Shown here piece after piece: positions 46,315-55,187 of a DNA stretch of 62,542 nucleotides (position 1 is the stretch's first letter; every line of letters begins with the position of its first letter). The notes below the pieces were generated by a model that worked only from the letters and a program-made list of their open reading frames with translations, searched no databases and was not told the DNA's origin. Made by a program: the position numbers and the translations under genes. The DNA comes from Chloroflexota bacterium (GTDB lineage Bacteria; Chloroflexota; Anaerolineae; Anaerolineales; E44-bin32): the NCBI GenBank assembly GCA_022561385.1, contig JADFRG010000014.1:1-62542 (forward strand). Direction: 5' to 3'.

Positions 46315-48303
46315 CTACTCACAGGACAACGCGTAAAGCACAATTTGCTCATCGCGCCGCAACTCTGTCAGGCAATCTGGCTCAAATGACTGGAAGAAAA
46401 CATTGGCTGCGCTTAGGTGAGATCCAGTTGGATCATGCTGAAGCAGGAAGCTCATTCCGTCTAGATCGAGAAGAAGATGGGTGACGCCTCGCCGCTTGAG
46501 CCGGGCCGCGATGCCGCTAGGCGTCGCTTCCCCGAGCGCGAGTTGAGTCCACTGGGACTGCTCGGCATCGGCCAGGCAGCGGTCGGCGCAGTAGTAACCT
46601 TGGCCGTCCCAGGCCATGTATACGAGATCCGTTGGCTCTAGAGATGAGCGAATGTAGCGGACGGTCGGGTAATCATCGACCCTCCGCTGAAGGAAGGAAT
46701 CCTTGGATTCGCGGCCGATTACTACTGGGATCGGCCGCGTGCCGGCGAGGTAGATGACCTGGAATGCCAACGTGACGCCCACCAGCCCCGCGACGATGCC
46801 CGGAACGATGATTCTGGTCCACTTCTTGGCTGGCCCAAGGCGAGTCAGCCAAGCGTCGAGAAGCCAGGCTGTCATGAGGCTCAGAACAGGGTAAAGGGGA
46901 AGAAGGAAGCGGGTCTGTTGAGTGCCAGCAGCCCACAATAGAAATCGCAAGAGCGCCATCCAACCTAGGGGACGAAGGGGGTGTTGGCGCCTAATAAACG
47001 GAAACACAAGAATGAGCGGGAAGAGCAGGCTCGGCACGTCGATCTCGCTGATGAATGTTCCAAAAGCTGCCCGCTGCGTGTAGAGATGAAGCGGTAGGAG
47101 TAAAGTATCGAGCGGGGAATGCCCAACGCCGAATGACCGCAGGAAGGCCATTAGCATGGCCACACGCTCTGCAGGCCAATCCGGACCTCCGATGAAGAAT
47201 GGGTAAAAAGGGTTACCGGCCCAGATCAGGTTCTTTATGTACCAAGGCGCGGCGACGAGCGCCGCCGCCCCACCGAACCATAGGGTTTTGCGGAACTTCT
47301 CAGCAACAGTGCCCCGACCCCGTTCGGTGAGGAAAGCCAGCAGGAGAATTGGGAGCAGGGCGATCGCGGTGTACTTGGACCCCATCGAGAATCCCGCTAG
47401 GGCACCACTCACGATGATCCACTGGGGTCGACGTTCCTTGCGCCATTCGAGGAACGCCGCCACAGCAAGGAATTCGAACAGCGCCCATGCCATATCGGCA
47501 TATGCGAGGCTTCCCCATATTGGGAAAATCGGGATCCCCAGGAGAATTCCGCCTGCAAGCCATCCCCCGCGGTCGCCAAGATGCCGTCGCGCCACGGCGA
47601 AAGTCGATAAAAGCAATATCGCGGTCAATGACAGGTGGAGAACCTTGCTGAAAACCTCGCTCTTGGCACCCAGTCCGATTAGATAGAGCATCTCGGCCAG
47701 CAGCGGGCCGTTGGCCTGCCACAAATCTGGGAGGAGCATAAGTTTTTCGGAGCGCAGGAACAGGGCTGGGGCCTGCAGATGATACATTAGTCCGTCGTAG
47801 TCCCATACCGGAACCAGCGCTTGAACGACGCTTAAACCAAAGATGCCGACCGCGGTCAATAGACCGGCCTTGAGCCCCGGGTGCAGGGAGCGAAAGGCGC
47901 GAAATGGATCTCCCCACCTGTTTCCCATGGTGACAGTCTCGCGCCATGCGAATAATCCTGAGATCGTGAGCCATAGGAATACGGTAGTTGAAGAGAGCCT
48001 ACCCGCCAGACCGAGGGCCAGGACGCCGTAGGCAAGCACGCCCAGCCCAAGGGCAAGCGAGATGACTAGAGCAAGCAAGGGGTCGGCCGTCCCGATCTGG
48101 AGTCGGCGGAGAATAAATTGCCCAAGACCCCGCCCGCAGTACAAAATCAAGCCGACAAGACCGAGCGCAAAGAGAGCATCCACGATCGCGCGGGGCCCGA
48201 CCGCATCGATAGACCGCTCGGGTACCAAGAGGCGTGTAATGAGAAGCCCGAGCGCGAACGCCGGTGCGGCTGCCGGCATGGAGGCGATGGATGCTCGGCT
48301 CAT
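46315..48303 (-). CDS. Large membrane glycosyltransferase-like protein (GT-C fold)
   Basis: The 662-residue protein has a dozen or more hydrophobic segments and a soluble C-terminal domain of about 150 residues. PVWDYDGLMYHLQAP after the first membrane block fits the acidic D/E motif region of GT-C enzymes that use polyprenyl-linked sugars. The length and layout match uncharacterised bacterial GT39/PMT-like proteins. It overlaps the upstream gene by four bases, so the two are co-translated. Confidence 0.75.
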   Translation of the reverse strand: MSRASIASMPAAAPAFALGLLITRLLVPERSIDAVGPRAIVDALFALGLVGLILYCGRGLGQFILRRLQIGTADPLLALVISLALGLGVLAYGVLALGLAGRLSSTTVFLWLTISGLFAWRETVTMGNRWGDPFRAFRSLHPGLKAGLLTAVGIFGLSVVQALVPVWDYDGLMYHLQAPALFLRSEKLMLLPDLWQANGPLLAEMLYLIGLGAKSEVFSKVLHLSLTAILLLSTFAVARRHLGDRGGWLAGGILLGIPIFPIWGSLAYADMAWALFEFLAVAAFLEWRKERRPQWIIVSGALAGFSMGSKYTAIALLPILLLAFLTERGRGTVAEKFRKTLWFGGAAALVAAPWYIKNLIWAGNPFYPFFIGGPDWPAERVAMLMAFLRSFGVGHSPLDTLLLPLHLYTQRAAFGTFISEIDVPSLLFPLILVFPFIRRQHPLRPLGWMALLRFLLWAAGTQQTRFLLPLYPVLSLMTAWLLDAWLTRLGPAKKWTRIIVPGIVAGLVGVTLAFQVIYLAGTRPIPVVIGRESKDSFLQRRVDDYPTVRYIRSSLEPTDLVYMAWDGQGYYCADRCLADAEQSQWTQLALGEATPSGIAARLKRRGVTHLLLDLDGMSFLLQHDPTGSHLSAANVFFQSFEPDCLTELRRDEQIVLYALSCE

Positions 48304-49757
48304 CCGCTATTCGCCGGACACAGGATCTCCCAGGCGCGTACTCCACTGGAACTCTGCCATTCGTCTTTCCGAATGCATTGCTCGGGAACTGTCGGTGCCT
48401 CGTCGCGCTCTGGCTCCGAAACCGGCTGCGACACCGCATGGGTTGCAGTGTACGGCTGGCGCAAAATCCACCAACAGGATGACCCGCATGCAGGAACGAG
48501 CGGCGGCAATCCGGCGTTCACGTCGGCAAGACCATAGTAGGCGAGCGGCAAGGCGATCTCAAGCCCCGAAACGGAGTACGAACCTTCCGTGGCGCCTCGG
48601 GACTCCAAGAAGGCGGCCAGCCCGCGCCAGTCTTCCTTATCAAACTTCCATGCATGGTGGACGGAAAATCCGGCGCTCACAGCAATAAGCGCGCAGACGG
48701 TGACCGCCGTCCAGCGGGCCCAGGGCCGTGCGAGCTGCCTGGCTGCCGCCGACGCACCCAGAGCAACAATACTTGCGATGAGCGGCATCAGGACGATGAA
48801 GTATCGGTCCACATAAACCGGCCGCCGCTGCGAGATCACCCACACCGCAATAACAGGTATCAGCAGCCCGGCAAGCGCAAGCCCGGCCAACTGTGATCGA
48901 TCTCCAAAGGAGACGGCCAGGCCGAGCGCCACAATCACGACAACCCCGAATGCCAAAGAAGCGATATCGATGACGCCGGCATAGCCGGAGATCAGATTCC
49001 ACAAGGTCAAGGGGACGTCCGCTAGATGCGGGGTTCGGATCCATCCGATCCTCTGGAACGCAGAGTCTTGTGAGAATTGTGAGAAATAGAAGGTTAGCCA
49101 GATCGCCAGGGGGATCATCGCAATAAGGCTGAGGATTGTCCAGCGTCGAAAGAAGGCCGGAGAACGACGCAGGTCGATAAGGGCCAGGAGTATTAGAACC
49201 GTCACTAGTAGAAAGAAGAAGTAATGGGTGAGTAATCCGAGAGCTAGAAATACGACCGCCGCGACAGAGGTACGGCTGGATGGCGAATGACGGAGCGTGA
49301 CAAAAGCGCCAAGTGCACCCACCCCAAGAGCCGCGGCCAACGCGTACGGGCGTGCTTCGCGCGAGGCCCAGATAATGAGCGGGTGAGTGGCCCACAGGAG
49401 TCCAGCGGCGGCTCCGCCGGCTTCGCCGCCCAGACGATATCCGAGGAAGATGGCCGCCACAATCCCGATAATTTGTGCCAAGGCCGAGGGGAACCGTAGG
49501 GCTGCCTCGTTCAGGGCGACTCCAGAAGTCACGACCTTTACAAACAGGTAGTAAAACGGAGGGTTCACTGCGTCAGCTCGGATTGCCTGGATGGCGCGAG
49601 GCCAATTCAACCGCACGAAGGACCAAGTAAAGGCCTCGTCGAGCCACAAACTCTGCTTGCCCAGATCCGCTAAAGAGAGGGAGGCTCCAACGATGACGAT
49701 CACCAAACATGTCAAGATGAACATCCGGGATAGTGGCCGCAACTCGCTGGTATTCAT
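48300..49757 (-). CDS. GT39-family (ArnT/PMT-like) membrane glycosyltransferase
   Basis: The 485-residue protein has multiple membrane segments and the typical opening SLADLGKQSLWLDEAFTWSF, where the DE pair is the conserved catalytic motif. NPPFYYLFVKVV and ASREARPYALAAALGV are further family landmarks. It probably transfers a sugar from a polyprenyl phosphate to a surface acceptor. The C-terminal part is a soluble extracytoplasmic region with two nearby cysteines (ACGSSCWW). Confidence 0.82.
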   Translation of the reverse strand: MNTSELRPLSRMFILTCLVIVIVGASLSLADLGKQSLWLDEAFTWSFVRLNWPRAIQAIRADAVNPPFYYLFVKVVTSGVALNEAALRFPSALAQIIGIVAAIFLGYRLGGEAGGAAAGLLWATHPLIIWASREARPYALAAALGVGALGAFVTLRHSPSSRTSVAAVVFLALGLLTHYFFFLLVTVLILLALIDLRRSPAFFRRWTILSLIAMIPLAIWLTFYFSQFSQDSAFQRIGWIRTPHLADVPLTLWNLISGYAGVIDIASLAFGVVVIVALGLAVSFGDRSQLAGLALAGLLIPVIAVWVISQRRPVYVDRYFIVLMPLIASIVALGASAAARQLARPWARWTAVTVCALIAVSAGFSVHHAWKFDKEDWRGLAAFLESRGATEGSYSVSGLEIALPLAYYGLADVNAGLPPLVPACGSSCWWILRQPYTATHAVSQPVSEPERDEAPTVPEQCIRKDEWQSSSGVRAWEILCPANSG

Positions 49758-49943
49758 ATGCGCCTAGCGAAAGGGATTCTACAATTGGCATTGATGGAAT
49801 GAAACCACTCTTCAGTCACGGGGCGGTCAAGATAGCGAACAGTAGCAAACTATGCTCGAATTCTCGCTATCCCTACCTTGGATCTCAGAGATGGATCGGT
49901 AGCAAACGACGAGGCAGCATCATACTTATGCCTTTCCCTGCCA

Positions 49944-50114
49944 ATGGTTGCTAATAATCCATTTGCGGAGGAACTTGATTCAGATGTTTGTGATCTGTTC
50001 GGTCTGGAGCAGGCCGAAATGGAGTCAGCGGAGTTCCGAAGCGATCTTGTAGAAGAAGTTGTAGAGGACGCGGATGAATCCAAGGAAACGACTCAACGAG
50101 GAGCAGATACCTAA
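49944..50114 (+). CDS. Possible small acidic protein, unknown
   Basis: A 56-residue frame (MVANNPFAEELDSDVCDLFG at its start) is strongly acidic with one Cys. No good ribosome-binding site is seen and the base composition differs from neighbouring genes. It could be a genuine small peptide or noise. Confidence 0.25.
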   Translation: MVANNPFAEELDSDVCDLFGLEQAEMESAEFRSDLVEEVVEDADESKETTQRGADT

Positions 50115-50248
50115 TTGAATGTCCACGTTCTTCGGCTGAGATAACAGGGTATTATTCATAACTCTGTTAGACTTATTAGTTGAGGTCAACGGTGAAATGA
50201 ATCGCATGGCCGCCGAAGCGAGCGAATAGATTTTGGTCTCTGACAACG

Positions 50249-50278
50249 TTGACTTTATACGACGCAGGGGTCTAAAAT
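50249..50278 (+). promoter_or_regulatory. Probable promoter of sodA
   Basis: TTGACT (50249-50254), an 18-base spacer and TAAAAT (50273-50278). Transcription near 50285 would give a leader of about 115 bases with two potential hairpins. CAACGTTG overlaps the -35 and could be an operator. Confidence 0.5.
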
Positions 50279-50399
50279 AGTGAACGATGACACAAACGGA
50301 GCGGGCTTGCAGAATGCCACAGCCCGAGCTTTTTGTGCGACCAGACTGATCACCGCGGACTATCCCGCGATGGTGACCCCCCTGGGGAGGAGATGAGCC

Positions 50400-51014
50400 A
50401 TGGCCTTTGAACTTCCGCAGCTTTCCTACGCTTACGACGCGCTGGAGCCGCATATTGACGCCCGGACGATGGAAATTCATCATTCGAAGCATCATGCGGC
50501 GTACACAAATAACCTCAATAAGGCGCTCGAATCCGCACCCGACCTGGCAGGCAAGTCGGTGGAGGAAATACTCGCGGACTTAAGTGCTGTTCCAGAGGGA
50601 GTGCGCACGGCAGTTCGCAACAACGGCGGAGGGTACGCAAATCACAACCTGTTCTGGTCCGTGATGACTCCGGATGGCGCTGGTGAACCGGACGGCTCGC
50701 TGGCCGAGGCCATATCCTCCGCGTTCGGCGATTTTGCCTCGTTCAAGGACCAGCTATCCAAGGCCGGCCTCGGGCGGTTTGGGAGCGGTTGGAGTTGGCT
50801 TGCCGTGGACGGTGCGGGTGCGCTGCAGGTGTTGTCCACGCCGAATCAAGATACTCCCTTGTCGGACGGCATGACCCCGATCCTCGGGGTGGATGTTTGG
50901 GAACATGCGTATTACTTGAACTATCAAAACCGTCGAGCGGACTACATTGAAGCTTGGTGGAATGTTGTAAACTGGGCCGGGGTCGATAGGCGATTTCAGG
51001 AGGCCGCCGGCTAG
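50400..51014 (+). CDS. sodA: Superoxide dismutase (Fe/Mn)
   Basis: The 204-residue enzyme dismutates superoxide. Metal ligands are His in [12 protein letters not shown], His in NHNLFWSVM, and Asp/His in [20 protein letters not shown]. No signal peptide, so cytosolic. A strong GGGGAGGAGA lies before the ATG. Fe or Mn preference cannot be settled by eye. Confidence 0.96.
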   Translation: MAFELPQLSYAYDALEPHIDARTMEIHHSKHHAAYTNNLNKALESAPDLAGKSVEEILADLSAVPEGVRTAVRNNGGGYANHNLFWSVMTPDGAGEPDGSLAEAISSAFGDFASFKDQLSKAGLGRFGSGWSWLAVDGAGALQVLSTPNQDTPLSDGMTPILGVDVWEHAYYLNYQNRRADYIEAWWNVVNWAGVDRRFQEAAG

Positions 51015-51041
51015 AGTTACCCCGTTCGTTGGAGGAACTGA

Positions 51042-51455
51042 ATGACGTACATTATCACCAGCCTTTGCTTGCGAGACGGATCATGTGTGGATGTTTGCCC
51101 GGTCGAGTGTATCCTTCCGGGAAAGCCGGTTGAGCAGTGGCCCTGGTTCTACATCGACCCTGATACCTGCATCGATTGCGGGGCGTGTATTCCGGAGTGT
51201 CCATACGAAGCCATCTTCGTTGAAGAGGAAGTGCCCACGGATTATGTGGCCAAGGGCGGCGAAGTACTCAGCATGCCGCAAGGAACGGCCGGATACGATG
51301 AGACATGGGAGGGTGAGGACGAACACGGCGAGCCGGTCAAGGTGTTTGCGACACGCGCGGCCGAAGCCGGAGAGGAGATCGACTTCTCGCCCGATATCCC
51401 CCCCAATTACGATTATTTCACGGAGGGCATGGGCTACAAGGCCCTGGATGAGTAG
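51042..51455 (+). CDS. Ferredoxin, 7Fe/8Fe type, with acidic C-terminal extension
   Basis: The 137-residue protein has an N-terminal cluster region with CLRDGSCVDVCPVECILPGK and a second, CIDCGACIPECPYEAIF. The first set is spaced as in seven-iron ferredoxins; the second is a full 4Fe-4S motif. Residues about 70-137 form an acidic extension absent from short ferredoxins. It likely shuttles electrons in the cytoplasm. It begins 27 bases after sodA with GGAGG upstream, so the two may share a transcript. Confidence 0.9.
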   Translation: MTYIITSLCLRDGSCVDVCPVECILPGKPVEQWPWFYIDPDTCIDCGACIPECPYEAIFVEEEVPTDYVAKGGEVLSMPQGTAGYDETWEGEDEHGEPVKVFATRAAEAGEEIDFSPDIPPNYDYFTEGMGYKALDE

Positions 51456-51480
51456 TCGAATCCTGCGTTGAACATAGAGA

Positions 51481-51505
51481 GGGAGCCCTCGGGCTCCCTT
51501 TTTTT
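51481..51505 (+). terminator. Intrinsic terminator after the ferredoxin gene
   Basis: GGGAGCCC and GGGCTCCC form an eight-base stem around a TC loop, followed by seven T residues, 26 bases after the stop codon. Confidence 0.9.
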
Positions 51506-51574
51506 GCTAGGGCCTCGGGGTTCGAGGCATTATGCTCAGAACGAGAGGCCCTGAGCTTACGGGCCTCCAGGCCT

Positions 51575-51685
51575 GAGCACGAAGGTCGAAGGCTCGGAAG
51601 CATGAGGGCCGGTGGCCCAGATCACGGCCATCGAGGGCTCGAAGCACGAGGGTCGATAGCTTGGGGCACGAAGGCTGAAGGCTCG
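51575..51685 (+). repeat. Five degenerate tandem copies of a 22-bp unit
   Basis: Units begin near 51575, 51597, 51619, 51642 and 51664 and resemble GAGCACGAGGGTCGAAGGCT ending in CG. One is 23 bases. Sequence just upstream (about 51538-51574) looks like further worn copies. The array lies between the ferredoxin terminator and the lyase gene and codes for nothing evident. Confidence 0.8.
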
Positions 51686-51723
51686 TAGCCGAAGCCCCTA
51701 ATGGATCCACAAGAGGAAAAAAC

Positions 51724-53157
51724 ATGAGCAACGTCCGCGCGGAGAGAGATTCAATGGGAGAGGTAAAAGTTCCCAGTGATGCGCTTTATGGCGCCCAAAC
51801 CGTGCGCGCCGTCGAGAACTTCCCCATCAGCGGGCTGCGGCCCTGGCGCGCCTTCATTTGGTCCATGGCCACCATCAAGCGCGCCGCCGCCGAGGTGAAT
51901 GCCGACCTGGGCCTGCTCGATCAAGATCTGGCGGATTCGATCGCCACCGCGGCCCAGGAGGTGATTGAGGGCGACTGGGACGATCAATTTGTTGTAGATC
52001 CGTTCCAGGCCGGGGCCGGAACCAGCCACAATATGAACACAAATGAGGTGATTGCCAATCGAGCCACCGTCATTCTGGGAGGCGAGCTCGGCGAATATCG
52101 CGTTCATCCGAACGACCACGTGAACATGGCGCAATCCACGAACGACACCATCCCAACCGCTATCCGGCTGGGCTGTTTGTGGCGCCTGGACGAGCTGCTG
52201 GAGGTTGTGAACGAGCTGGGCGAGGCGTTGGAGGAGAAAGCCCGCGAATTCGATGACGTCGTAAAGTCTGGGCGAACCCATTTGCAGGATGCGGTCCCGA
52301 TCCGTCTGGGCCAAGAATTTGGCGGCTACGCTACGGCGGTGGCACGCGACCGGGAGCGAATCGAGCGCGCGGCCGAGGGGTTAAGGCGCATGGGTATTGG
52401 GGGCACGGCAACCGGAACCGGACTGAATGCCCATCCGGAATACCACCGGCGTATGGTGGCGCGGCTTCAAGAACTCTCGGGCTTAAAACTTGAGTCGTCC
52501 GACAATCTATTTGAGAGTATGCAGTCGATGGCGGATATGGTCGATTTCTCCGCCGCCATGAGGACCCTGGCGCTGACGCTGACTCGCATTGCCAACGATT
52601 TTCGTCTCCTGTCTTCGGGGCCCGCGACCGGTCTGGACGAGCTTCGACTCCCTGCGGTGCAGCCCGGATCGAGCATCATGCCCGGGAAGGTCAATCCGGT
52701 GATGGCTGAAATGTTGAATATGGCCATGTACCATGTCGTCGGGTGCGATACCACCGTGTCCCTGGCGGCACAGGGCGGTCAACTTGAGCTCAACGTGATG
52801 ATGCCGATTCTGGCACATAACCTGTTCGAGATGATGCAGGTGACGATTGGTGCGGTTCGGGCTTTTACCCAGCGCTGTGTTATGGGTCTTTCCGCCAATG
52901 CGGATAAGGCCTCCGGATGGCTGGAGAAGAATGCCATTGTTGTCACCGCCCTCAACCCGCTCATTGGATATGATCAGGGCGCCGAGCTCGTAAAGGAGGC
53001 CCTAAAGCGAAACACGACCATAAGAGTGGTGGCCACGGAAAAGGTCCAATCCCAGTCCCTGATTCATCTCAGCGGCGATCGCCCCCTGACCGAAGAGGAA
53101 CTCGAGGCGGCCTTGGGAGACATGCGCAGCCTGACTGAGGGCGGCATTCAAGGCTGA
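51724..53157 (+). CDS. Fumarase/aspartase superfamily lyase
   Basis: The 477-residue enzyme has the superfamily signature GSSIMPGKVNPVMAEMLNMA, with SGRTHLQDAVPIRLGQEFGG and the substrate loop GAGTSHNMNTNEVIANRA. Features are mixed: MPGKVNP favours class II fumarase, while VDPFQAGAGTS, AAQGGQLELNV and CVMGLSANAD favour aspartate ammonia-lyase. It either hydrates fumarate or releases ammonia from aspartate. It is preceded by the 22-bp repeats; its stop lies in a hairpin that runs into the next gene. Confidence 0.9.
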   Translation: MSNVRAERDSMGEVKVPSDALYGAQTVRAVENFPISGLRPWRAFIWSMATIKRAAAEVNADLGLLDQDLADSIATAAQEVIEGDWDDQFVVDPFQAGAGTSHNMNTNEVIANRATVILGGELGEYRVHPNDHVNMAQSTNDTIPTAIRLGCLWRLDELLEVVNELGEALEEKAREFDDVVKSGRTHLQDAVPIRLGQEFGGYATAVARDRERIERAAEGLRRMGIGGTATGTGLNAHPEYHRRMVARLQELSGLKLESSDNLFESMQSMADMVDFSAAMRTLALTLTRIANDFRLLSSGPATGLDELRLPAVQPGSSIMPGKVNPVMAEMLNMAMYHVVGCDTTVSLAAQGGQLELNVMMPILAHNLFEMMQVTIGAVRAFTQRCVMGLSANADKASGWLEKNAIVVTALNPLIGYDQGAELVKEALKRNTTIRVVATEKVQSQSLIHLSGDRPLTEEELEAALGDMRSLTEGGIQG

Positions 53158-53177
53158 ATCGGCCGCGATTCAGCCTT
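53150..53177 (+). repeat. Perfect 11-bp inverted repeat across the lyase stop codon
   Basis: AAGGCTGAATC and GATTCAGCCTT flank GGCCGC. It contains the lyase TGA and the possible TTG start of the JAMM gene. No T-run follows, so it is not a standard terminator; it may hide the next ribosome-binding site or stabilise the mRNA. Confidence 0.7.
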
Positions 53178-53181
53178 GAAG

Positions 53182-53607
53182 ATGGATGGGATCCGCGTTT
53201 CGCACGAGCAATACCAACAGATGCTTGAACACGTCTCTCGGGAATCACCCATGGAGGCCTGCGGTCTCCTGGGGGGGTCCAGGGCTTCTTCGGAGCATCT
53301 CGTAGAGCAAGTTGTTACCATCAAGAACGCCGCGGGTAGCCTGGTTCGTTTCCGCATGGATCCAACGGAACAGGTGCAGGCGCTTTTCGGCTTTGAGGAA
53401 AGCGGATGGGAGCTGCTCGCTATCTACCATTCCCACCCCGACGGCCCTCCCGCCCCCTCCCAGATTGACCTGCGCGAGGCCGCTTATCCCGAAGCCGCCC
53501 AGCTAATCTGGTTCCAGGATAGGGCGGACTGGATCTGCCGAGCCTACCGTTACGAACGTGGGTTGGCGATCGAAGTGGAACTGAGCGTGGGTTCAGGCAA
53601 GGAATAG
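53182..53607 (+). CDS. JAMM/MPN+ metallopeptidase (M67 family)
   Basis: The 141-residue protein has the full zinc motif: an upstream Glu (PMEACGLLGG), then HSHPDGPPAPSQIDL matching HxHxxxxxxxSxxD. Bacterial members clip ubiquitin-like sulfur carriers in cysteine or cofactor synthesis. No ThiS/MoaD-like or E1-like gene is near, so its partner is unknown. ATG 53182 or TTG 53176 are possible starts, both with weak ribosome-binding sites. Confidence 0.9.
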   Translation: MDGIRVSHEQYQQMLEHVSRESPMEACGLLGGSRASSEHLVEQVVTIKNAAGSLVRFRMDPTEQVQALFGFEESGWELLAIYHSHPDGPPAPSQIDLREAAYPEAAQLIWFQDRADWICRAYRYERGLAIEVELSVGSGKE

Positions 53608-54414
53608 AACCGCACCAAGTGCCAAAATCGATACGGCCGCGAATTCATAAGCCACGCGTGGATTAAGGGTCTTTCGCACGATCGTTACCAGCAGGCCGAT
53701 CGCCACGTAGGTGGCCAGGCCCACCACCAGCGCGACCTGCATGGGACGAACTGGCCAATAGTGCAGACCCCAGGCGATCTGCGACGCAATCAATCCGCAA
53801 GCCGCGGAGTACGGCCACACCGCTGTACGAGCAGTCTCGAGTCTCAGCGAGCGCCAGCATACGATCGTGCTGGCGGCGAATAGGATGGGTACGCTGAATA
53901 CGGCCCTGAGCCCACCCGCCAGCGTCCCGAAGGCAACCCCCACTACAAGAACAATACCTAAGGTTCGCAGTCCGACAATCGCGCTGCGGGCACGCGGGTC
54001 GTGCTCATCGAACACAAGAAATTCCGCATACAGCACCCCCACTAGCAGGATCCCGGCAAAGGTCAGCCCGAGCAGCCAAACCGCGCCTACCGGAAGTTGA
54101 TTTAATGTGGCACCCATCCCAAGCGCCGCCAGGCCAGGAAGCAGACCGACGGGATACTCTGGGCGCCGAATGTTGGCCAGGGGATGAGATTGCAGTACCC
54201 AGAGCGCACCGCTGGATGCCAGGGCGGCAGCAAGCGAAAGCATCACCACCCGCACGTCGATACGGACCGGCACAACAATCCCTAGTGCCGCCAGTTCGGT
54301 TTCCAGAGTGGGAAGAGTGACAATACGGATCAGTGCGTAGGCGATCAGGATCAGTGCGGTCAGGGCGCCGACCCGATCGCGACTGGGTTGGGGAAGGGGA
54401 GTCGCCAATTCCAT
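53593..54414 (-). CDS. Polytopic membrane protein, unknown
   Basis: From ATG 54414 (MELATPLPQPSRDRVGALTA) the product has 273 residues with eight or so hydrophobic segments. I do not recognise the family. The start is five bases after the GT2 stop, so it is the last gene of a glycan-type operon and might be a flippase or sugar-lipid helper (inference). Its 3' end overlaps the convergent JAMM gene by 15 bases. Confidence 0.7.
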   Translation of the reverse strand: MELATPLPQPSRDRVGALTALILIAYALIRIVTLPTLETELAALGIVVPVRIDVRVVMLSLAAALASSGALWVLQSHPLANIRRPEYPVGLLPGLAALGMGATLNQLPVGAVWLLGLTFAGILLVGVLYAEFLVFDEHDPRARSAIVGLRTLGIVLVVGVAFGTLAGGLRAVFSVPILFAASTIVCWRSLRLETARTAVWPYSAACGLIASQIAWGLHYWPVRPMQVALVVGLATYVAIGLLVTIVRKTLNPRVAYEFAAVSILALGAVLFLA

Positions 54415-54419
54415 CGCTG

Positions 54420-55187
54420 CTAGCCGTGCGTGCGGAACCTTGCGAGGAAAATCGTCATCACATATCCAAGCCCGGTTACTCCGAACTGCCATAGGTTAGG
54501 CGTGGATTTTGAGCGGCCGCGAGCCCGATCTACAAGAGTATAGGGAATCTCAAGTATGGGGGCTCCTTTCTTAAGGCAGGTGTATAGCCAGTCGATAAAA
54601 TACGCACCGTAGCCGAGGGGAAGCAGGGTAGCTTTATCAATTACCTCGCGGCGCGGCATAATAAAGCCACTGTCGTAGTCCTTGATGCCGCTCCTCAGGA
54701 CGGCTCCTGCTAGCCAGTTGATCATGCGGCTGGTGACCACTCGGAACTGAGGCCGATCGTCAAGCCCGCCGTCCACGTAGCGCGAGCCAACAACTACCGG
54801 ATGCTGATCGGTCATTTCGATCATGGAGGGCAATAGATCGGCCGGCATGCTCATATCGGCGTCCATCCATCCGACGAGTTCGCCCTGAGATTCAATGATC
54901 CCGCCATTGATTGCGGTGACCAGACCCCGCGTCCCTTCCCTTCGAATGACCTTGATCCTGGGATCGTTCAGCTTTTCCACAGTGCTCCAGGTACGATCGG
55001 GGGAATCGTCATCGACTACGATAATCTCCATCGGGTCGCCCACTGCCTCAAGAATAGATTGGATCCGATCGGCGATGGTCTCGAGTTCGTTGTAAGTCGG
55101 AAGGATAAAGGAAACCAGGCCGTGTTTGGGCCTTTCCGCCCGCGGGGTTGTGGGAGATTTATGAGGCGCTGGCACAGAACAGCGCAT
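54420..55187 (-). CDS. GT2 family glycosyltransferase (DPM1-like)
   Basis: The 255-residue enzyme has a GT-A fold: FILPTYNELETIADRI at the start, VDDDSPDRTWSTVEKL, the DxD-type GWMDADMSMPAD, and DYDSGFIMPRREVIDK. It resembles polyprenyl-phosphate mannosyl/glucosyl transferases, which load sugars on lipid carriers used by GT39-type enzymes such as those at 46315-49757. No C-terminal membrane segment is seen. Its start overlaps the methyltransferase by 29 bases. Confidence 0.88.
   Translation of the reverse strand: MRCSVPAPHKSPTTPRAERPKHGLVSFILPTYNELETIADRIQSILEAVGDPMEIIVVDDDSPDRTWSTVEKLNDPRIKVIRREGTRGLVTAINGGIIESQGELVGWMDADMSMPADLLPSMIEMTDQHPVVVGSRYVDGGLDDRPQFRVVTSRMINWLAGAVLRSGIKDYDSGFIMPRREVIDKATLLPLGYGAYFIDWLYTCLKKGAPILEIPYTLVDRARGRSKSTPNLWQFGVTGLGYVMTIFLARFRTHG

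Larger units (their letters stand above)
49758..50399. other. 642-base intergenic stretch, lower GC than its surroundings
   Basis: Between the divergent glycosyltransferase and sodA genes the GC falls visibly. It holds one weak small reading frame (49944-50114), a promoter for sodA, inverted-repeat elements (GTTGAGGTCAAC at 50179-50190; CAACGTTG at 50245-50252) and two hairpins in the sodA leader (a GGGCT/AGCCC stem near 50301-50328 and a TCACCGCGG/CCGCGATGGTGA stem near 50349-50376). I see no tRNA or known riboswitch. Confidence 0.6.

Noticed and set aside
50025-50495. Antisense 156-codon open frame across the sodA start
   Set aside because: It overlaps a certain gene on the opposite strand, has no recognisable features and a biased composition of a shadow frame.
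51575-51685. CRISPR array
   Set aside because: The units are contiguous without spacers, degenerate, and no cas gene is near.
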